Source of the DNA: Corallococcus sp. AS-1-6
GTDB lineage: Bacteria > Myxococcota > Myxococcia > Myxococcales > Myxococcaceae
Length of the DNA stretch: 64,000 bases
Direction of reading: 5' to 3'
Assembly: GCF_020037015.1 (NCBI RefSeq)
Contig: NZ_JAIQDE010000031.1
Location: 54,195-118,194 of the forward strand
Shown here: positions 8,424 through 17,762 of the stretch, piece after piece
Position numbering within the stretch: the first letter of the stretch is position 1
How the letters are laid out: every line of letters starts with the position of its first letter
Made by a program: the position numbers and the translations under genes
Notes under the pieces: generated by a model
Told to the model about the DNA's origin: nothing
The model's input: the letters and a program-made list of their open reading frames with translations, nothing else
Database searches by the model: none

Positions 8424-9587
8424 TCAGAGCAGGGCTCGCAGGAGGACGTCGTCCCCCACCTTCTCCATCGTCAGGTCCTTCACGGCCAGGGCCTGGGCCA
8501 TGTCCTTCACGCCCAGCTCCCCCGTCCACGTCAGGCCCCCGGCCCCCACCAGCTTGGGAGCGAGGAACAGGGCGAGCGCATCCGCCAGGTGCTCGCGGAG
8601 CAGCGTGCCGTACAGGCCCGCGCCGCCCTCCACGAGCACGTGGTTGAGCCCCTCCTTCTTCACGCGCTTGAGCACGGCCTTCAGGTCCACGCGGTCCTGC
8701 TTCGCGCGCACGTTCCACACCTCCACGCCCTGGGCCAGGAAGCGCCGGGCGCGCCGGCCCTCCGGATCCTCCAGCGTGGCGATGACGGTGCGCGCGGGGC
8801 TGCGCTGCGTGAAGACGGTGTGGCCCGGGGACAGCTTGAGGTGCGAGTCCACCACCACGCGCACCGGGTCCTTGCCCCCGCCGCCGGGCAGCCGCGTGGT
8901 GAGCCGCGGGTCATCCATGCGCACGGTGTTGGCGCCCACGAGGATGGCGTCCACCTGGTCGCGCAGCCGGTGCACCCACGCGCGTGAAGCCTCGCCCGTC
9001 ACCCACTTCGAGTCACCGGAGGGCGCGGCGATCTTCCCGTCCAGCGTCACCGCGGCCTTGAGCGTCACCCACGGCAGGCCCGTGCGCATCATCTTGAAGA
9101 AGGGCCGGTTGAGCGCGTCCGCCTCGTCCTTGAGGACGTGCGTCACCACCGACACGCCGCCGCGCTTGAGCCGGTTGAGCCCCTTGCCGCTGACCAGCGG
9201 GTTGGGGTCGGACGACGCGCTGAACACGCGCCGCACGCCGGCCTCCAGCACCGCCAGGCTGCACGGCGGGGTGCGCCCGTAGTGGTCGCACGGCTCCAGC
9301 GTCGTGTAGAGGTCCGCGCCGCGCGCCTTGGAGCCCGCGGCCTCCAGCGCGACGACCTCCGCGTGCGCCGTGCCGGCCTTCTTGTGGTGGCCGCGCGCGA
9401 TGATGCGCCCGCCCTTCACCAGCACCGCGCCCACGACGGGGTTGGGGCTGGTGCGGCCCAGGCCCTTGGCGGCCTCCTCCAGGGCGATGCGCATGAAGAA
9501 CTCGGCCACCGCGTGGTCGAAGTCCGCCGCGCGCTTGGAGCGGGGCGTCTTCACCGCCTGCAACCGTGACCGCGTGAGCAAGCGCAT
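8424..9587 (-). CDS. ribD: Bifunctional riboflavin deaminase/reductase RibD
   Basis: A 387-residue two-domain enzyme. The N-terminal zinc deaminase (about 25-165) shows 'GRTSPNPVVGAVLV', 'HAEVVAL' (zinc His and catalytic Glu) and 'PCDHYGRTPPC' (zinc cysteines). The C-terminal reductase (about 170-387) shows 'RPFFKMMRTGLPWVTLKAAV', 'LDGKIA' and 'HVLVEGGAGLYG'. Together they convert the pyrimidine from GTP cyclohydrolase II into 5-amino-6-ribitylamino-uracil phosphate. There is a short basic N-terminal extension before the deaminase, so the start could be slightly downstream of the ATG at 9587. nrdR lies 10 bp upstream, suggesting co-transcription. Confidence 0.96.
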   Translation of the reverse strand: MRLLTRSRLQAVKTPRSKRAADFDHAVAEFFMRIALEEAAKGLGRTSPNPVVGAVLVKGGRIIARGHHKKAGTAHAEVVALEAAGSKARGADLYTTLEPCDHYGRTPPCSLAVLEAGVRRVFSASSDPNPLVSGKGLNRLKRGGVSVVTHVLKDEADALNRPFFKMMRTGLPWVTLKAAVTLDGKIAAPSGDSKWVTGEASRAWVHRLRDQVDAILVGANTVRMDDPRLTTRLPGGGGKDPVRVVVDSHLKLSPGHTVFTQRSPARTVIATLEDPEGRRARRFLAQGVEVWNVRAKQDRVDLKAVLKRVKKEGLNHVLVEGGAGLYGTLLREHLADALALFLAPKLVGAGGLTWTGELGVKDMAQALAVKDLTMEKVGDDVLLRALL

Positions 9588-9597
9588 ACCGCCCTTC

Positions 9598-10101
9598 CTA
9601 ACCGTCCTTGGGCGGAGTCACAGGCGGCTTCGCCTTGCGCTCACGCTCCTGGTCCTCGAGCAGGTCCTTCAGCTCGTGCATGAACTCGGAGATGTCCCGG
9701 AAGCTGCGGTACACGGACGCGAAGCGCACGTAGGCCACCTCGTCCAGTTGCTGTAACCGCCGCATCACGTGCTCGCCAATGGATGAGGAGGGGACCTCCT
9801 TCTCCCCCATCCCCTGGAGCAGCCGCTCGATGTCCTCCACCGTCGCCTCCAACTGCGCGGCGGACACCGGGCGCTTCTCACACGCCTTCTTCAGGCCGTT
9901 GAGCATCTTCTCGCGGTCGAAGGCCTCGCGGCGCCCGTCCTTCTTCACGATGAGCGGGTAGAGCTCCTCCACCCGCTCGTACGTGGTGAAGCGGCGCTTG
10001 CAGGCCAGGCACTCGCGGCGCCGCCGGATGACGGAGCCCTCGTGCGACTCTCGCGAGTCGATGACCTTGTTCTCCGGGTCCTGACAGAAGGGGCAGCGCA
10101 C
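9598..10101 (-). CDS. nrdR: Transcriptional repressor NrdR
   Basis: A 167-residue NrdR. It has a zinc ribbon with 'CPFC' (residues 3-6) and '[15 protein letters not shown]' and an ATP-cone ('[26 protein letters not shown]'). NrdR represses ribonucleotide reductase genes according to bound ATP/dATP. The start is GTG at 10101 (GTG CGC TGC CCC), fixed by the conserved MRCPFC N-terminus. It sits in the common glyA-nrdR-ribD order, 9 bp after glyA. A short charged C-terminal tail ([15 protein letters not shown]) follows the conserved part. No nrd gene is in the window, so its targets lie elsewhere. Confidence 0.97.
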   Translation of the reverse strand: MRCPFCQDPENKVIDSRESHEGSVIRRRRECLACKRRFTTYERVEELYPLIVKKDGRREAFDREKMLNGLKKACEKRPVSAAQLEATVEDIERLLQGMGEKEVPSSSIGEHVMRRLQQLDEVAYVRFASVYRSFRDISEFMHELKDLLEDQERERKAKPPVTPPKDG

Positions 10102-10110
10102 GGGCTTCGG

Positions 10111-11367
10111 TTACTTCAGCCGCGAGGCGTACAGCGGGAAGCCCTGCGCCAGCTCCTTCACCTGCCCCTTCACCCGCGCCAGCGCCGCGTCGTCCTGCGC
10201 GGCGTCCAGCGCCTGGCCGATGAGCCGGCCCACCACCGCCATCTCCGCCTCGCGCATGCCGCGCGTGGTGATGGCCGGGGTGCCCACCCGGACGCCGGAG
10301 GTCGTCGTGGGCTTCTCCGGGTCGAAGGGGATCATGTTCTTGTTGACGGTGATGCCCGCCTTGCCCAGCACGTCCTCGGCCACCTTGCCGGTGAGCTTCT
10401 TGGCGCGCAGGTCCACCAGCATCAGGTGGTTGTCCGTGCCGCCCGAGCACAGCCGCAGGCCCGCGGACTTCAGCGCCTCCGCCAGCGCCTGCGCGTTGGC
10501 CACAATCTGCTTCTGGTACGTCTTGAACTCCGGCGACAGCGCCTCCTTGAAGGCCACCGCCTTGCCCGCGATGGCGTGCATCAGCGGGCCGCCCTGGATG
10601 CCGGGGAAGATCTGGCTGTTGATGGTCTTCGCGTAGGCCTCACGCGACAGCACCATGCCGCCACGCGGGCCGCGCAGCGTCTTGTGCGTGGTGGTGGTGA
10701 CGATCTCCGCGAAGGGCACGGGAGACGGGTGCACGCCCGCGGCCACCAGGCCCGCGATGTGGGCCATGTCCACCAGCATGGCGGCGCCCACCTTGTCGGC
10801 GATCTCCCGGAACTTCGCGAAGTCGAGCGTGCGCGGGTACGCGCTCGCGCCCACCACCAGCACCTTGGGCTTGTGCTCCAGGGCCAGGGACTCCACCTGC
10901 GCGAAGTCGATGGTCTCCGTGTCGCGGGATAGGCCGTAGTGGACGACCTTGTAGAGCTTGCCGGAGAAGTTGAACGCCGCGCCGTGGGTGAGGTGGCCGC
11001 CGGAGTTGAGGTCCAGGGACAGCATGGTGTCGCCCGGCTTCATCAGGGCCATGAAGGCGCCCATGTTCGCCTGGCTGCCGGAGTGCGCCTGCACGTTCAC
11101 CGCGTCCGCGCCGAACAGCTCCTTCGCGCGCGCGATGGCCAGGTTCTCCGCCACGTCCACCACCTCGCAGCCGCCGTAGTAGCGCTTGCCGGGGTAGCCT
11201 TCCGCGTACTTGTTGGTGAGCACGGAGCCCACCGCCTCCATCACCGCCGGGGAGACGAAGTTCTCCGAGGCGATGAGCTCCAGCCCCTCCTCCTGACGCT
11301 CCGTCTCGTGCCGGAGCACCTGGGCGATTTCAGGATCCACCTGGGACAGCGTGCGGGTGTTCTCCAT
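10111..11367 (-). CDS. glyA: Serine hydroxymethyltransferase
   Basis: A 418-residue PLP enzyme interconverting serine and glycine with transfer of the one-carbon unit to tetrahydrofolate. Motifs include '[17 protein letters not shown]', '[14 protein letters not shown]', '[12 protein letters not shown]' and the PLP-lysine motif '[15 protein letters not shown]'. Length is typical. It starts at ATG 11367, 60 bp after rpiB, the order rpiB-glyA-nrdR seen in many bacteria. I looked for a glycine riboswitch in the short upstream gap and do not see one. It is the main cellular source of 5,10-methylene-THF, which a PanB-like enzyme elsewhere in the window may use. Confidence 0.98.
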   Translation of the reverse strand: MENTRTLSQVDPEIAQVLRHETERQEEGLELIASENFVSPAVMEAVGSVLTNKYAEGYPGKRYYGGCEVVDVAENLAIARAKELFGADAVNVQAHSGSQANMGAFMALMKPGDTMLSLDLNSGGHLTHGAAFNFSGKLYKVVHYGLSRDTETIDFAQVESLALEHKPKVLVVGASAYPRTLDFAKFREIADKVGAAMLVDMAHIAGLVAAGVHPSPVPFAEIVTTTTHKTLRGPRGGMVLSREAYAKTINSQIFPGIQGGPLMHAIAGKAVAFKEALSPEFKTYQKQIVANAQALAEALKSAGLRLCSGGTDNHLMLVDLRAKKLTGKVAEDVLGKAGITVNKNMIPFDPEKPTTTSGVRVGTPAITTRGMREAEMAVVGRLIGQALDAAQDDAALARVKGQVKELAQGFPLYASRLK

Positions 11368-11427
11368 GGGGGTTGCCTCCTGGCGTACGAAACGAAGGGG
11401 ACTGCTTCAAGGGACGCCTGCCAGGCC

Positions 11428-11874
11428 TCAGCGCTGCTGGGCCTCGACGTCGCGAATCTTCTGGACGCGCTTCTCGTGGCGGCCGCCCTCGAAGGCGGTG
11501 GAGAGGAAGGCCTCCAGGATGCCGCGCGCCACGCCCGCGCCCACCACGCGCTGGCCCAGGCACAACACATTGGCGTCGTTGTGCGCGCGGGTCATCCGCG
11601 CCTCGAACTCGGTGGTGCAGAGGGCCGCCCGGATGCCCCGGTGCTTGTTGGCCACGATGCTCATTCCAATGCCGGTGCCGCACACCAGCACGCCCAGCGT
11701 GCCCTCCTCCGCCACCACCTGGCGCGCCACCAGGGAGGCGAAGTCCGGGTAGTCCACGGACTCGCGCGTCTGGGGGCCCAGGTCCTGGAAGTCGGTGCCG
11801 CGCTCCTTCAGGAGCGCCACCAGCTCCTGGCGCAGCTCGATGCCCGCATGGTCGGAGGCGAGGATGACTTTCAC
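11428..11874 (-). CDS. rpiB: Ribose-5-phosphate isomerase B
   Basis: A 148-residue RpiB (LacAB/RpiB family) interconverting ribose-5-phosphate and ribulose-5-phosphate. N-terminal 'VILASDHAGIELRQELV' contains the substrate-binding Asp-His pair; 'VLVCGTGIGMSIVANKHRGIRAALC' contains the catalytic Cys and the phosphate-binding loop; 'RAHNDANVLCLG' follows. I chose the GTG at 11874 because the family begins two residues before the first strand and GGAG lies at proper spacing; the longer open frame upstream is not conserved-looking. It is 103 bp downstream of fabF. It supplies or drains ribulose-5-phosphate, also a riboflavin precursor. Confidence 0.95.
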   Translation of the reverse strand: MKVILASDHAGIELRQELVALLKERGTDFQDLGPQTRESVDYPDFASLVARQVVAEEGTLGVLVCGTGIGMSIVANKHRGIRAALCTTEFEARMTRAHNDANVLCLGQRVVGAGVARGILEAFLSTAFEGGRHEKRVQKIRDVEAQQR

Positions 11875-11977
11875 GGCCGGACTCCGTGGAGCGGGGCCCG
11901 CGCCGTGAGGGCGGGGCCAGGAAGGAGGGCCCCTGCCCGCCGCTCCCGTCATGGGAAGCAGCGGGCCGGAAGGGCGG

Positions 11978-13234
11978 TCAGCTAAAGCGCTTGAACACCA
12001 GCACCGCGTTGGTGCCGCCGAAGCCGAACGAGTTGCTCATCACCGCGTCGACGCGGGCGTCGCGCGCCGTGTTGGGCACGTAGTCCAGGTCGCAGTCCGG
12101 GTCCGGCGACGTCATGTTGATGGTGGGCGGCAGCACGTTCTTGGTGAGCACCTGCACGCTCACCACCGCCTCCGCGCCACCCGCCGCGCCGAGCATGTGG
12201 CCCGTCATGGACTTGGTGGACGACACCGCCAGCTTGCGCGCGTGGTCGCCGAACACGGCCTTCAGGGCCTTGGTCTCGTTGGCGTCGTTGAACGGCGTGG
12301 ACGTGCCGTGGGCGTTGACGTAGCCCACCTCGTCCGGCCGCATGCCCGCGGACGCCAGCGCCAGGCGCATGCAGCGCGCCGCGCCCTCGCCCTCCGGGGC
12401 CGGCTGGGTGACGTGGTACGCGTCCGAGTTGGCGCCGTACCCCACCACCTCCGCCAGGATGTTGGCGCCGCGCTTCTTCGCGGCCTCCATCTCCTCCAGG
12501 ACGACGATGCCCGCGCCCTCGCCCATCACGAAGCCGTCGCGCTCCTTGTCGAAGGGACGGCTGGCGCGCGCCGGGTCGTCGTTGCGCGTGGACAGGGCCT
12601 TCATCACGGAGAAGCCGCCCATGCCCAGGGGCGTGATGGCCGCCTCCGCGCCACCCGCGATGGCCGCGTCCGTCTCACCCAGGCGGATGGACTTCCAGGC
12701 CTCGCCGATGGCGTGCGCGCTGGTGGCGCACGCGGACACCGGGGCCCAGTTGGGGCCCTTGCAGTTGTAGCGCATGGAGATGAGCCCAGGCGCCATGTTG
12801 ACGATCATCTGGATGATGAAGAAGGGCGACAGCCGGTCGAACCCCTTCTCCAGCCCCTTGCGGTGCTGCTCCTCCAGGGAGGAGATGCCGCCGATGCCGG
12901 AGCCCACGATGACACCCACGCGCTCCGGGCTGTAGCCATGGGGCGCGTCCGGGCCGATGGGCAGGCCCGACTCCTTCACCGCCATGTCGGCCGCGGCCAT
13001 CGCGTACTGGGCGAACAGGTCCATCCGGCGCACCTCGCGCCTGTCGATGAACTGCTCGGGCTGGAAGTCCTTCACCTCGCCCGCGATGCGCGCGTCGAGC
13101 TTCCCCAGGTCGAAACGGGTGATCGTGCTGATACCGGATTGACCGGCCAGCATCGCCTGCCAGTTCTTCTCGGTGCCGGTGCCCAGCGCAGAAATGATGC
13201 CGGTGCCGGTGATGACGACTCGACGGTTGGACAC
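11978..13234 (-). CDS. fabF: Beta-ketoacyl-ACP synthase II
   Basis: A 418-residue condensing enzyme that elongates acyl-ACP with malonyl-ACP. The thiolase fold is complete: N-terminal '[17 protein letters not shown]', catalytic Cys169 in '[16 protein letters not shown]', and two catalytic histidines in '[12 protein letters not shown]' and '[14 protein letters not shown]', ending with '[14 protein letters not shown]'. It follows acpP by 85 bp, the widespread fabH-fabD-fabG-acpP-fabF order. Start ATG at 13234. No sign of a chain-length-factor variant, since the active-site Cys is present. Confidence 0.98.
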   Translation of the reverse strand: MSNRRVVITGTGIISALGTGTEKNWQAMLAGQSGISTITRFDLGKLDARIAGEVKDFQPEQFIDRREVRRMDLFAQYAMAAADMAVKESGLPIGPDAPHGYSPERVGVIVGSGIGGISSLEEQHRKGLEKGFDRLSPFFIIQMIVNMAPGLISMRYNCKGPNWAPVSACATSAHAIGEAWKSIRLGETDAAIAGGAEAAITPLGMGGFSVMKALSTRNDDPARASRPFDKERDGFVMGEGAGIVVLEEMEAAKKRGANILAEVVGYGANSDAYHVTQPAPEGEGAARCMRLALASAGMRPDEVGYVNAHGTSTPFNDANETKALKAVFGDHARKLAVSSTKSMTGHMLGAAGGAEAVVSVQVLTKNVLPPTINMTSPDPDCDLDYVPNTARDARVDAVMSNSFGFGGTNAVLVFKRFS

Positions 13235-13319
13235 TGTTCTTCTCCGCTGACCGCGATGGGGCGCGGAAGCGCCGGTGAGGACGCTCCCCAGGCCCCGGAC
13301 TTCCGGGTGTCGCGACTGC

Positions 13320-13568
13320 CTACTTCTTGTGGGTCTTCACGTAGTTCACGGCGTCGCCGACGGTCTTGATGTTCTCCGCCTCGTCGTCCGGGATCTCGAC
13401 CTCGAACTCCTCTTCCATCGCCATGACCAGCTCGACGATGTCGAGGCTGTCCGCGCCCAGGTCTTCGATGAAGGACGACTCGGGCTTGATCTCATCCTCA
13501 CCCACACCGAGCTGGTCGGCGATGATGGACTTGATCTTGGTTTCCACGTCGGTTGCGGTGGTGGACAT
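13320..13568 (-). CDS. acpP: Acyl carrier protein
   Basis: An 82-residue acidic ACP. The phosphopantetheine site is Ser41 in '[19 protein letters not shown]', preceded by '[18 protein letters not shown]'. It carries growing acyl chains between FabD, FabH, FabG and FabF, whose genes flank it, and donates acyl groups for phospholipid synthesis via PlsX. It is separated from fabG by 106 bp and from fabF by 85 bp, longer spacers than the 4-bp overlap within fabD-fabG; in other bacteria acpP often has extra expression from its own signals, but I see no clear promoter here. Confidence 0.98.
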   Translation of the reverse strand: MSTTATDVETKIKSIIADQLGVGEDEIKPESSFIEDLGADSLDIVELVMAMEEEFEVEIPDDEAENIKTVGDAVNYVKTHKK

Positions 13569-13674
13569 ACGTGCAGAACCCTCCAGCTCCAGATGGGGCC
13601 CGCCGTTTTGAGTCGCGGGCCGTCTTCAAGGCGGGCGCGGTATATCCCACGCCCGGCGGCAATCCAACCTTGGC

Positions 13675-14424
13675 TTACATGTACATGCCGCCGTTGACCT
13701 TCAGGACCTCGCCGGTGATGTAGGACGCCGCATCACTCGCGAGGAACACCACGGCCCCGGCGACCTCCTCCGGGTTGCCCAGGCGGCCCAGCGCGATGCC
13801 GCCCACCATCTTCTGCCGCAGCTCGTCGTCCAGGTGGGAGGTCATGTCCGTCCCGATGAACCCGGGGGACACGGCGTTGACGCGGATGCTCCGGGTGGCC
13901 AGCTCCTTGGCCACGGACTTGGTCAGGCCGATGAGCCCCGCCTTGGCCGCCGAGTAGGCCGCCTGCCCCGGGTTGCCCATCTCCCCCACGACCGAGGTGA
14001 TGTTGATGATGGCGCCGGAGCGCTGCTTCATCATGGGGCGGCTGGCGGCGCGGATGAGCGCGAAGGCGCCCCGGAGGTTGGTGTCCAACTGCCGGTCCCA
14101 GTCCTCGTCCTTGACGCGCATCACCAGGCCGTCAATGGCCATGCCCGCGTTGTTCACCAGGACGTCCAGCCGGCCGTGCGCCTTGACGACGCCGTCGATG
14201 GCGCCCGCGCACGCGGCGGTGTCCGCCAGGTCGAAGCGCACGGCCTCCGCCTTCGCGCCCGCCTGCTGGAGGAGGCCCACCGTCTCCTGCGCGGCGGCCT
14301 CGTTGCCCACGTAGCTGATGACCACGGTGGACGCGCCCGCCTTCGCGAAGGCCTGCGCGCACGCCCGGCCGATGCCGCGCGAGCCGCCCGTCACCAGCAC
14401 CACCTTGTCCTTGAAGCCGCTCAT
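13675..14424 (-). CDS. fabG: 3-oxoacyl-ACP reductase
   Basis: A 249-residue short-chain dehydrogenase reducing beta-ketoacyl-ACP with NADPH. The Rossmann motif 'VTGGSRGIGRACAQAF' (12-27), 'LVNNAG' and the catalytic Ser...YxxxK in 'NITSVVGEMGNPGQAAYSAAK' are intact, followed by 'VNAVSPGFIGTDMT'. The C-terminus 'GEVLKVNGGMYM' is typical FabG. The start is ATG at 14424, overlapping the fabD stop in ATGA, so the two are translationally coupled. The apparent longer ORF upstream is just the alternative frame of fabD. Confidence 0.98.
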   Translation of the reverse strand: MSGFKDKVVLVTGGSRGIGRACAQAFAKAGASTVVISYVGNEAAAQETVGLLQQAGAKAEAVRFDLADTAACAGAIDGVVKAHGRLDVLVNNAGMAIDGLVMRVKDEDWDRQLDTNLRGAFALIRAASRPMMKQRSGAIINITSVVGEMGNPGQAAYSAAKAGLIGLTKSVAKELATRSIRVNAVSPGFIGTDMTSHLDDELRQKMVGGIALGRLGNPEEVAGAVVFLASDAASYITGEVLKVNGGMYM

Positions 14425-15359
14425 GCTGCCCCCAGCGCGGCGAGCACCTTCTCCAGGGTCGCGGCGTTCTCGACGTTGAACGATTCGATGTCCTTGGTGA
14501 TGCGCTTGATGAGCCCGCCCAGCACCTTGCCCGGCCCCAGCTCCACCACGTGCGTGACGCCGTTCGCCTTCAGCGACTCCACGCACTCAATCCAGCGCAC
14601 CGGCGCGCTCACCTGCTCCAGCAGCAGCGGCACCACGCGGGAGGCATCCGCGTTGGGCCTGGCCTCCACGTTGCTCACCACCGGCACGGACGGTGCCTGG
14701 ATGCGCACGCCCGCCAGCACCTCCGCCAGGCGCGGCTTCACGGGGTCCATCAGCGCGCAGTGGAACGGGGCGGAGACGGGCAGCGGCATCACGCGCTTGG
14801 CCCCGGCCTCTTTGCACTTCGCGCCCGCGCGCTCCACCGCGGCCGCGTGGCCCGCGATGACCGTCTGCTCGGGCGAGTTGTAGTTGGCCGGGGAGACGAC
14901 CTGCCCTTCCGCCGCGGCGTCGCAGGCGGCCTTCACCGCGTCCGGGGTGAGGCCCAGGATGACGGCCATGCCGCCCGTGCCCACGGGCACCGCCTCCTGC
15001 ATGAAGGTGCCGCGCGCGCGCACCGCCCGCGCCGCGTCCTGGAGGTCCATCGCGCCCGCGGCCACCAGCGCGGAGTACTCGCCCAGCGAGTGGCCCGCGA
15101 CGAACGCGGGGGCAGGTCCCCGCTTCTGGAACACCGCGTGCACCGCGGCCGACACCGTGAGGATGGCCGGCTGGGTGTTGGCGGTGAGCTTCAGCGCCTC
15201 TTCCGGGCCCTCGAAGCAGGTGGTGGAGAGCTTCTCGTGCAGCGCGTCGTCCACGGCGTCGAAGACGGCCCGCGCTTCAGGGAACTGCTCGTAGAGGTCC
15301 TTGCCCATCCCCACGGCCTGACTGCCCTGCCCGGGAAACACGAACGCGACCTTCGCCAT
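14421..15359 (-). CDS. fabD: Malonyl-CoA:ACP transacylase
   Basis: A 312-residue acyltransferase loading malonyl groups onto ACP. It has 'AFVFPGQGSQAVGMG' at the N-terminus, the active Ser91 in 'VAGHSLGEYSALVAAG', the conserved Arg in 'DAARAVRARGTFMQEAV', and the catalytic His in 'PVSAPFHCALM'. The start ATG at 15359 follows the fabH stop by 28 bp and is fixed by the conserved N-terminus. FabD supplies malonyl-ACP to FabH and FabF in the same operon, and could in principle serve trans-AT type secondary metabolism. Confidence 0.98.
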   Translation of the reverse strand: MAKVAFVFPGQGSQAVGMGKDLYEQFPEARAVFDAVDDALHEKLSTTCFEGPEEALKLTANTQPAILTVSAAVHAVFQKRGPAPAFVAGHSLGEYSALVAAGAMDLQDAARAVRARGTFMQEAVPVGTGGMAVILGLTPDAVKAACDAAAEGQVVSPANYNSPEQTVIAGHAAAVERAGAKCKEAGAKRVMPLPVSAPFHCALMDPVKPRLAEVLAGVRIQAPSVPVVSNVEARPNADASRVVPLLLEQVSAPVRWIECVESLKANGVTHVVELGPGKVLGGLIKRITKDIESFNVENAATLEKVLAALGAA

Positions 15360-15387
15360 GTTGCGGTCCTTCCTTGTGTCGTCCTGC

Positions 15388-16389
15388 CTACCAGCGCACC
15401 ACCGCGCTGCCCCACGCCATCCCCGCGCCAATGGCCATCATCGCGATGACGTCGCCGCGCTTGAGGCGGCCGGCGCGCTGCGCCTCATCCAGGGACATGG
15501 GCAGCGAGGCGGACGACGTGTTGCCGTACTTGTGCAGGTTGAGCCAGCATTTTTCCTTGGGAATCTCCAGCCGCTCCATCACGGCTTCCAGGATTCGCAG
15601 GTTCGCCTGATGGGCGATGACGTGGTCCACCTGCGTCGTGGACATCCCGTGGGCCCCCAGGGACGCCTGGGTGGATTCCACCAATGCGCGCACCGCGAAG
15701 CGGAAGACTTCCTTCCCGTTCATCTTGAGCTTGTGAAGATTTGCATCCACGTTGTCCGCTGTGACGGGGGTGCGGGAGCCCCCGGCGGGGATGCAGAGCA
15801 GGTTCGCGAGGTCGCCGTCGGTGCGCAGGTGGGTGGAGAGGATGCCGCGCGGCGCCATGGCGTCGTCCTCCGTTTCCGGGGCCGCCGCCAGCACCAGGGC
15901 GCCCGCGCCGTCCCCGAAGAGGACGCAGGTGTTGCGGTCCGTCCAGTCCACCGCGCGGGTGAGCAGGTCCGCGCCCACGACGAGCGCGCGCTTGACCTGC
16001 CCCGAGCGCACGAACTGGTCCGCCACGCTCAGCGCGTACAGCCCTCCGGCGCACGCGGCGGACACGTCGAAGGCGAAGGCGCGCTTCGCCCCCAGCTTCG
16101 CCTGCACCAGCGCGGCGCAGGACGGCATGGGCATGTCCGCGGTGACGGTGCCCACGACGATGAGGTCCAGGTCGCCGGGGGCCACGCCCGCCATCTCCAG
16201 CGCGTGGCGGGAGGCGCTCACCGCCAGGTCGCTCGTCGCCTCGTCGGGGGCGGCCTGCCTGCGCTCCTGGATGCCGGTGCGCTCGCGGATCCACGCGTCG
16301 CTCGTGTCCACCAGGCGCTCCAGGTCCTGGTTGGTCAGGACCCGCGCGGGGGCATAGGAACCGGTTCCGATGATGTGCGTGCGTGCCAC
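15388..16389 (-). CDS. fabH: Beta-ketoacyl-ACP synthase III
   Basis: A 333-residue initiating condensing enzyme joining an acyl-CoA primer to malonyl-ACP. Catalytic triad: Cys113 in 'FDVSAACAGGLYAL', His in 'VIAHQANLRI' and Asn in 'HKYGNTSSASLP'. I selected the GTG at 16389 (M-A-R-T-H-I-I-G-T-G) because GGAGG lies just upstream and the family begins there; an in-frame ATG 27 bp earlier adds nine non-conserved residues. In myxobacteria FabH can use branched primers for iso-fatty acids, but specificity cannot be read from sequence by eye. Confidence 0.96.
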   Translation of the reverse strand: MARTHIIGTGSYAPARVLTNQDLERLVDTSDAWIRERTGIQERRQAAPDEATSDLAVSASRHALEMAGVAPGDLDLIVVGTVTADMPMPSCAALVQAKLGAKRAFAFDVSAACAGGLYALSVADQFVRSGQVKRALVVGADLLTRAVDWTDRNTCVLFGDGAGALVLAAAPETEDDAMAPRGILSTHLRTDGDLANLLCIPAGGSRTPVTADNVDANLHKLKMNGKEVFRFAVRALVESTQASLGAHGMSTTQVDHVIAHQANLRILEAVMERLEIPKEKCWLNLHKYGNTSSASLPMSLDEAQRAGRLKRGDVIAMMAIGAGMAWGSAVVRW

Positions 16390-16433
16390 GGGGCCTCCGG
16401 AGTCGTCGGAGTCCAACGCGTGGCCGGCGCGCT

Positions 16434-17495
16434 CTAATCGGCCCCTTCGTCCCCGTCCGCCTTCCTTCCCCGCTGGTGGGGAGGAAGCCAGGCGGCGGCG
16501 TTGGCAATGCAGCGCGTCAGTTCCTCCTGCACGCCCGCGCGCACATGCTGCAGCGCGGTGACGAGCGCGTTGTGGATGGCGCGGGGGGAGGAGCGGCCGT
16601 GCGCGACGATGCCCACTCCCTGGAGGCCCAGGAGCGGAGCGCCGCCGTACTCGGCGTAGTCCATGACGCGGCGCAGCCCCAGCAGGGTGGGCTTGAGCAA
16701 CAGCGCGCCCAGCTTCTCCGGCAGGCCGCCGCGCTTCTCGATGGCGGAGCGCAACAGGCCGGTGATGCCCATGCCCACGCCCTCGGACGTCTTGAGGACG
16801 ATGTTGCCGGTGAAGCCGTCCGTCACGACGACCTCCACGTCGCCGGAGAACAGGTCCTTGCCCTCCACGTAGCCCACGAACTCCAGGTCCGAGCGGCGCA
16901 GCAGCGCGCTCGCGTCCCGCGTGAGCTGCGTGCCCTTGGAGTCCTCCTCGCCGTTGGAGAGCACCGCCACCCGGGGGCGCTTCACGCCCAGGCGCGTGCG
17001 CGAGTAGGCCTCGCCGAGCACGGCGAACTGGGCCAGGTGCGAGGGGCGGCAGTCCACGTTGGCGCCCGCGTCCAAAAGCAGGCAGCGGCCTTCGCCCTTC
17101 AGGGCCGGGAACAGGGCCGCGATGGCCGGACGCTCCACGCCGGGGATGCGGCCGAGCGTCAACATGCCACCGGCCATCACCGCGCCGGAGTTGCCCGCCG
17201 ACACGAGGGCGGACGCCTCCCCTTGCCGGACGAGCTCGAAGCCCACCCGGAGCGAGGAGTCCCGCTTGCGCCGGAACGCGGCGGTCGCGGGGTCGTCCAT
17301 CTCCACCACTTCGGACGCGTGGTGGAGCTGGATGTTGGGAGGCGCGCCGGCGCGCTCCAGGACAGGGCGTACACGCGTGGCGTCCCCGACCAGCACGAGT
17401 TCGTGCCCGGGATACGCTCGCGCGAACAGCACGCCCCCGTCCACGACGGCGTCGGGGGCGTGGTCGCCACCCATCGCGTCGAGGACGAGCCGCAC
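16434..17495 (-). CDS. plsX: Phosphate acyltransferase PlsX
   Basis: A 353-residue PlsX, which makes acyl-phosphate from acyl-ACP for the PlsY route of phosphatidic acid synthesis. Motifs: 'VLDAMGGDHAPDAVVDG', 'ALVSAGNSGAVMAGG', 'GANVDCRPSHLAQFAVLG' and 'VVTDGFTGNIVLKTSEG'. The start is GTG at 17495, fixed by the conserved MRLVLDAMGGD. A basic/acidic tail of ~20 residues (HQRGRKADGDEGAD) extends past the conserved domain. It sits between rpmF and fabH in the classic rpmF-plsX-fabH arrangement, 44 bp from fabH. Confidence 0.98.
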   Translation of the reverse strand: MRLVLDAMGGDHAPDAVVDGGVLFARAYPGHELVLVGDATRVRPVLERAGAPPNIQLHHASEVVEMDDPATAAFRRKRDSSLRVGFELVRQGEASALVSAGNSGAVMAGGMLTLGRIPGVERPAIAALFPALKGEGRCLLLDAGANVDCRPSHLAQFAVLGEAYSRTRLGVKRPRVAVLSNGEEDSKGTQLTRDASALLRRSDLEFVGYVEGKDLFSGDVEVVVTDGFTGNIVLKTSEGVGMGITGLLRSAIEKRGGLPEKLGALLLKPTLLGLRRVMDYAEYGGAPLLGLQGVGIVAHGRSSPRAIHNALVTALQHVRAGVQEELTRCIANAAAWLPPHQRGRKADGDEGAD

Positions 17496-17515
17496 CGGCA
17501 GCCTTCCGCTTTCAA

Positions 17516-17704
17516 CTACTCCGCGGCGGTCGCGATGACCTCACGGCCACCGTAGTTGCCACAGGCCGCGCAGGCGCGGTGCGGCATCACGGGCTCCTTG
17601 CACTTGGAGCACTTGATGACCTGCACGGGGGTCCGCAGGTTGTTGTTGCCGGCCCGACGACGGTCCCGGCGCATCTTCGACGTCCGCTTCTTGGGAACTC
17701 CCAC
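17516..17704 (-). CDS. rpmF: 50S ribosomal protein L32
   Basis: A 62-residue bL32: 'GVPKKRTSKMRRDRRRAG' at the N-terminus and a zinc ribbon with 'CSKCKEPVMPHRACAACG' carrying four cysteines (C+ form). The start is GTG at 17704. The gene lies between yceD (58 bp) and plsX (20 bp), the conserved coupling of ribosome and lipid synthesis. A zinc-free paralogue may exist elsewhere in the genome; none is visible here. Confidence 0.98.
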   Translation of the reverse strand: MGVPKKRTSKMRRDRRRAGNNNLRTPVQVIKCSKCKEPVMPHRACAACGNYGGREVIATAAE

Positions 17705-17762
17705 GGCTCACCTCGGCATCGGACCCGTCCCCCCTCGCGACCTGCGAGGGGCATAGGGACCG

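Noticed and set aside
11368..11427. Glycine riboswitch before glyA
   Set aside because: The 60-bp gap is too short and has no tandem aptamer-like structure.
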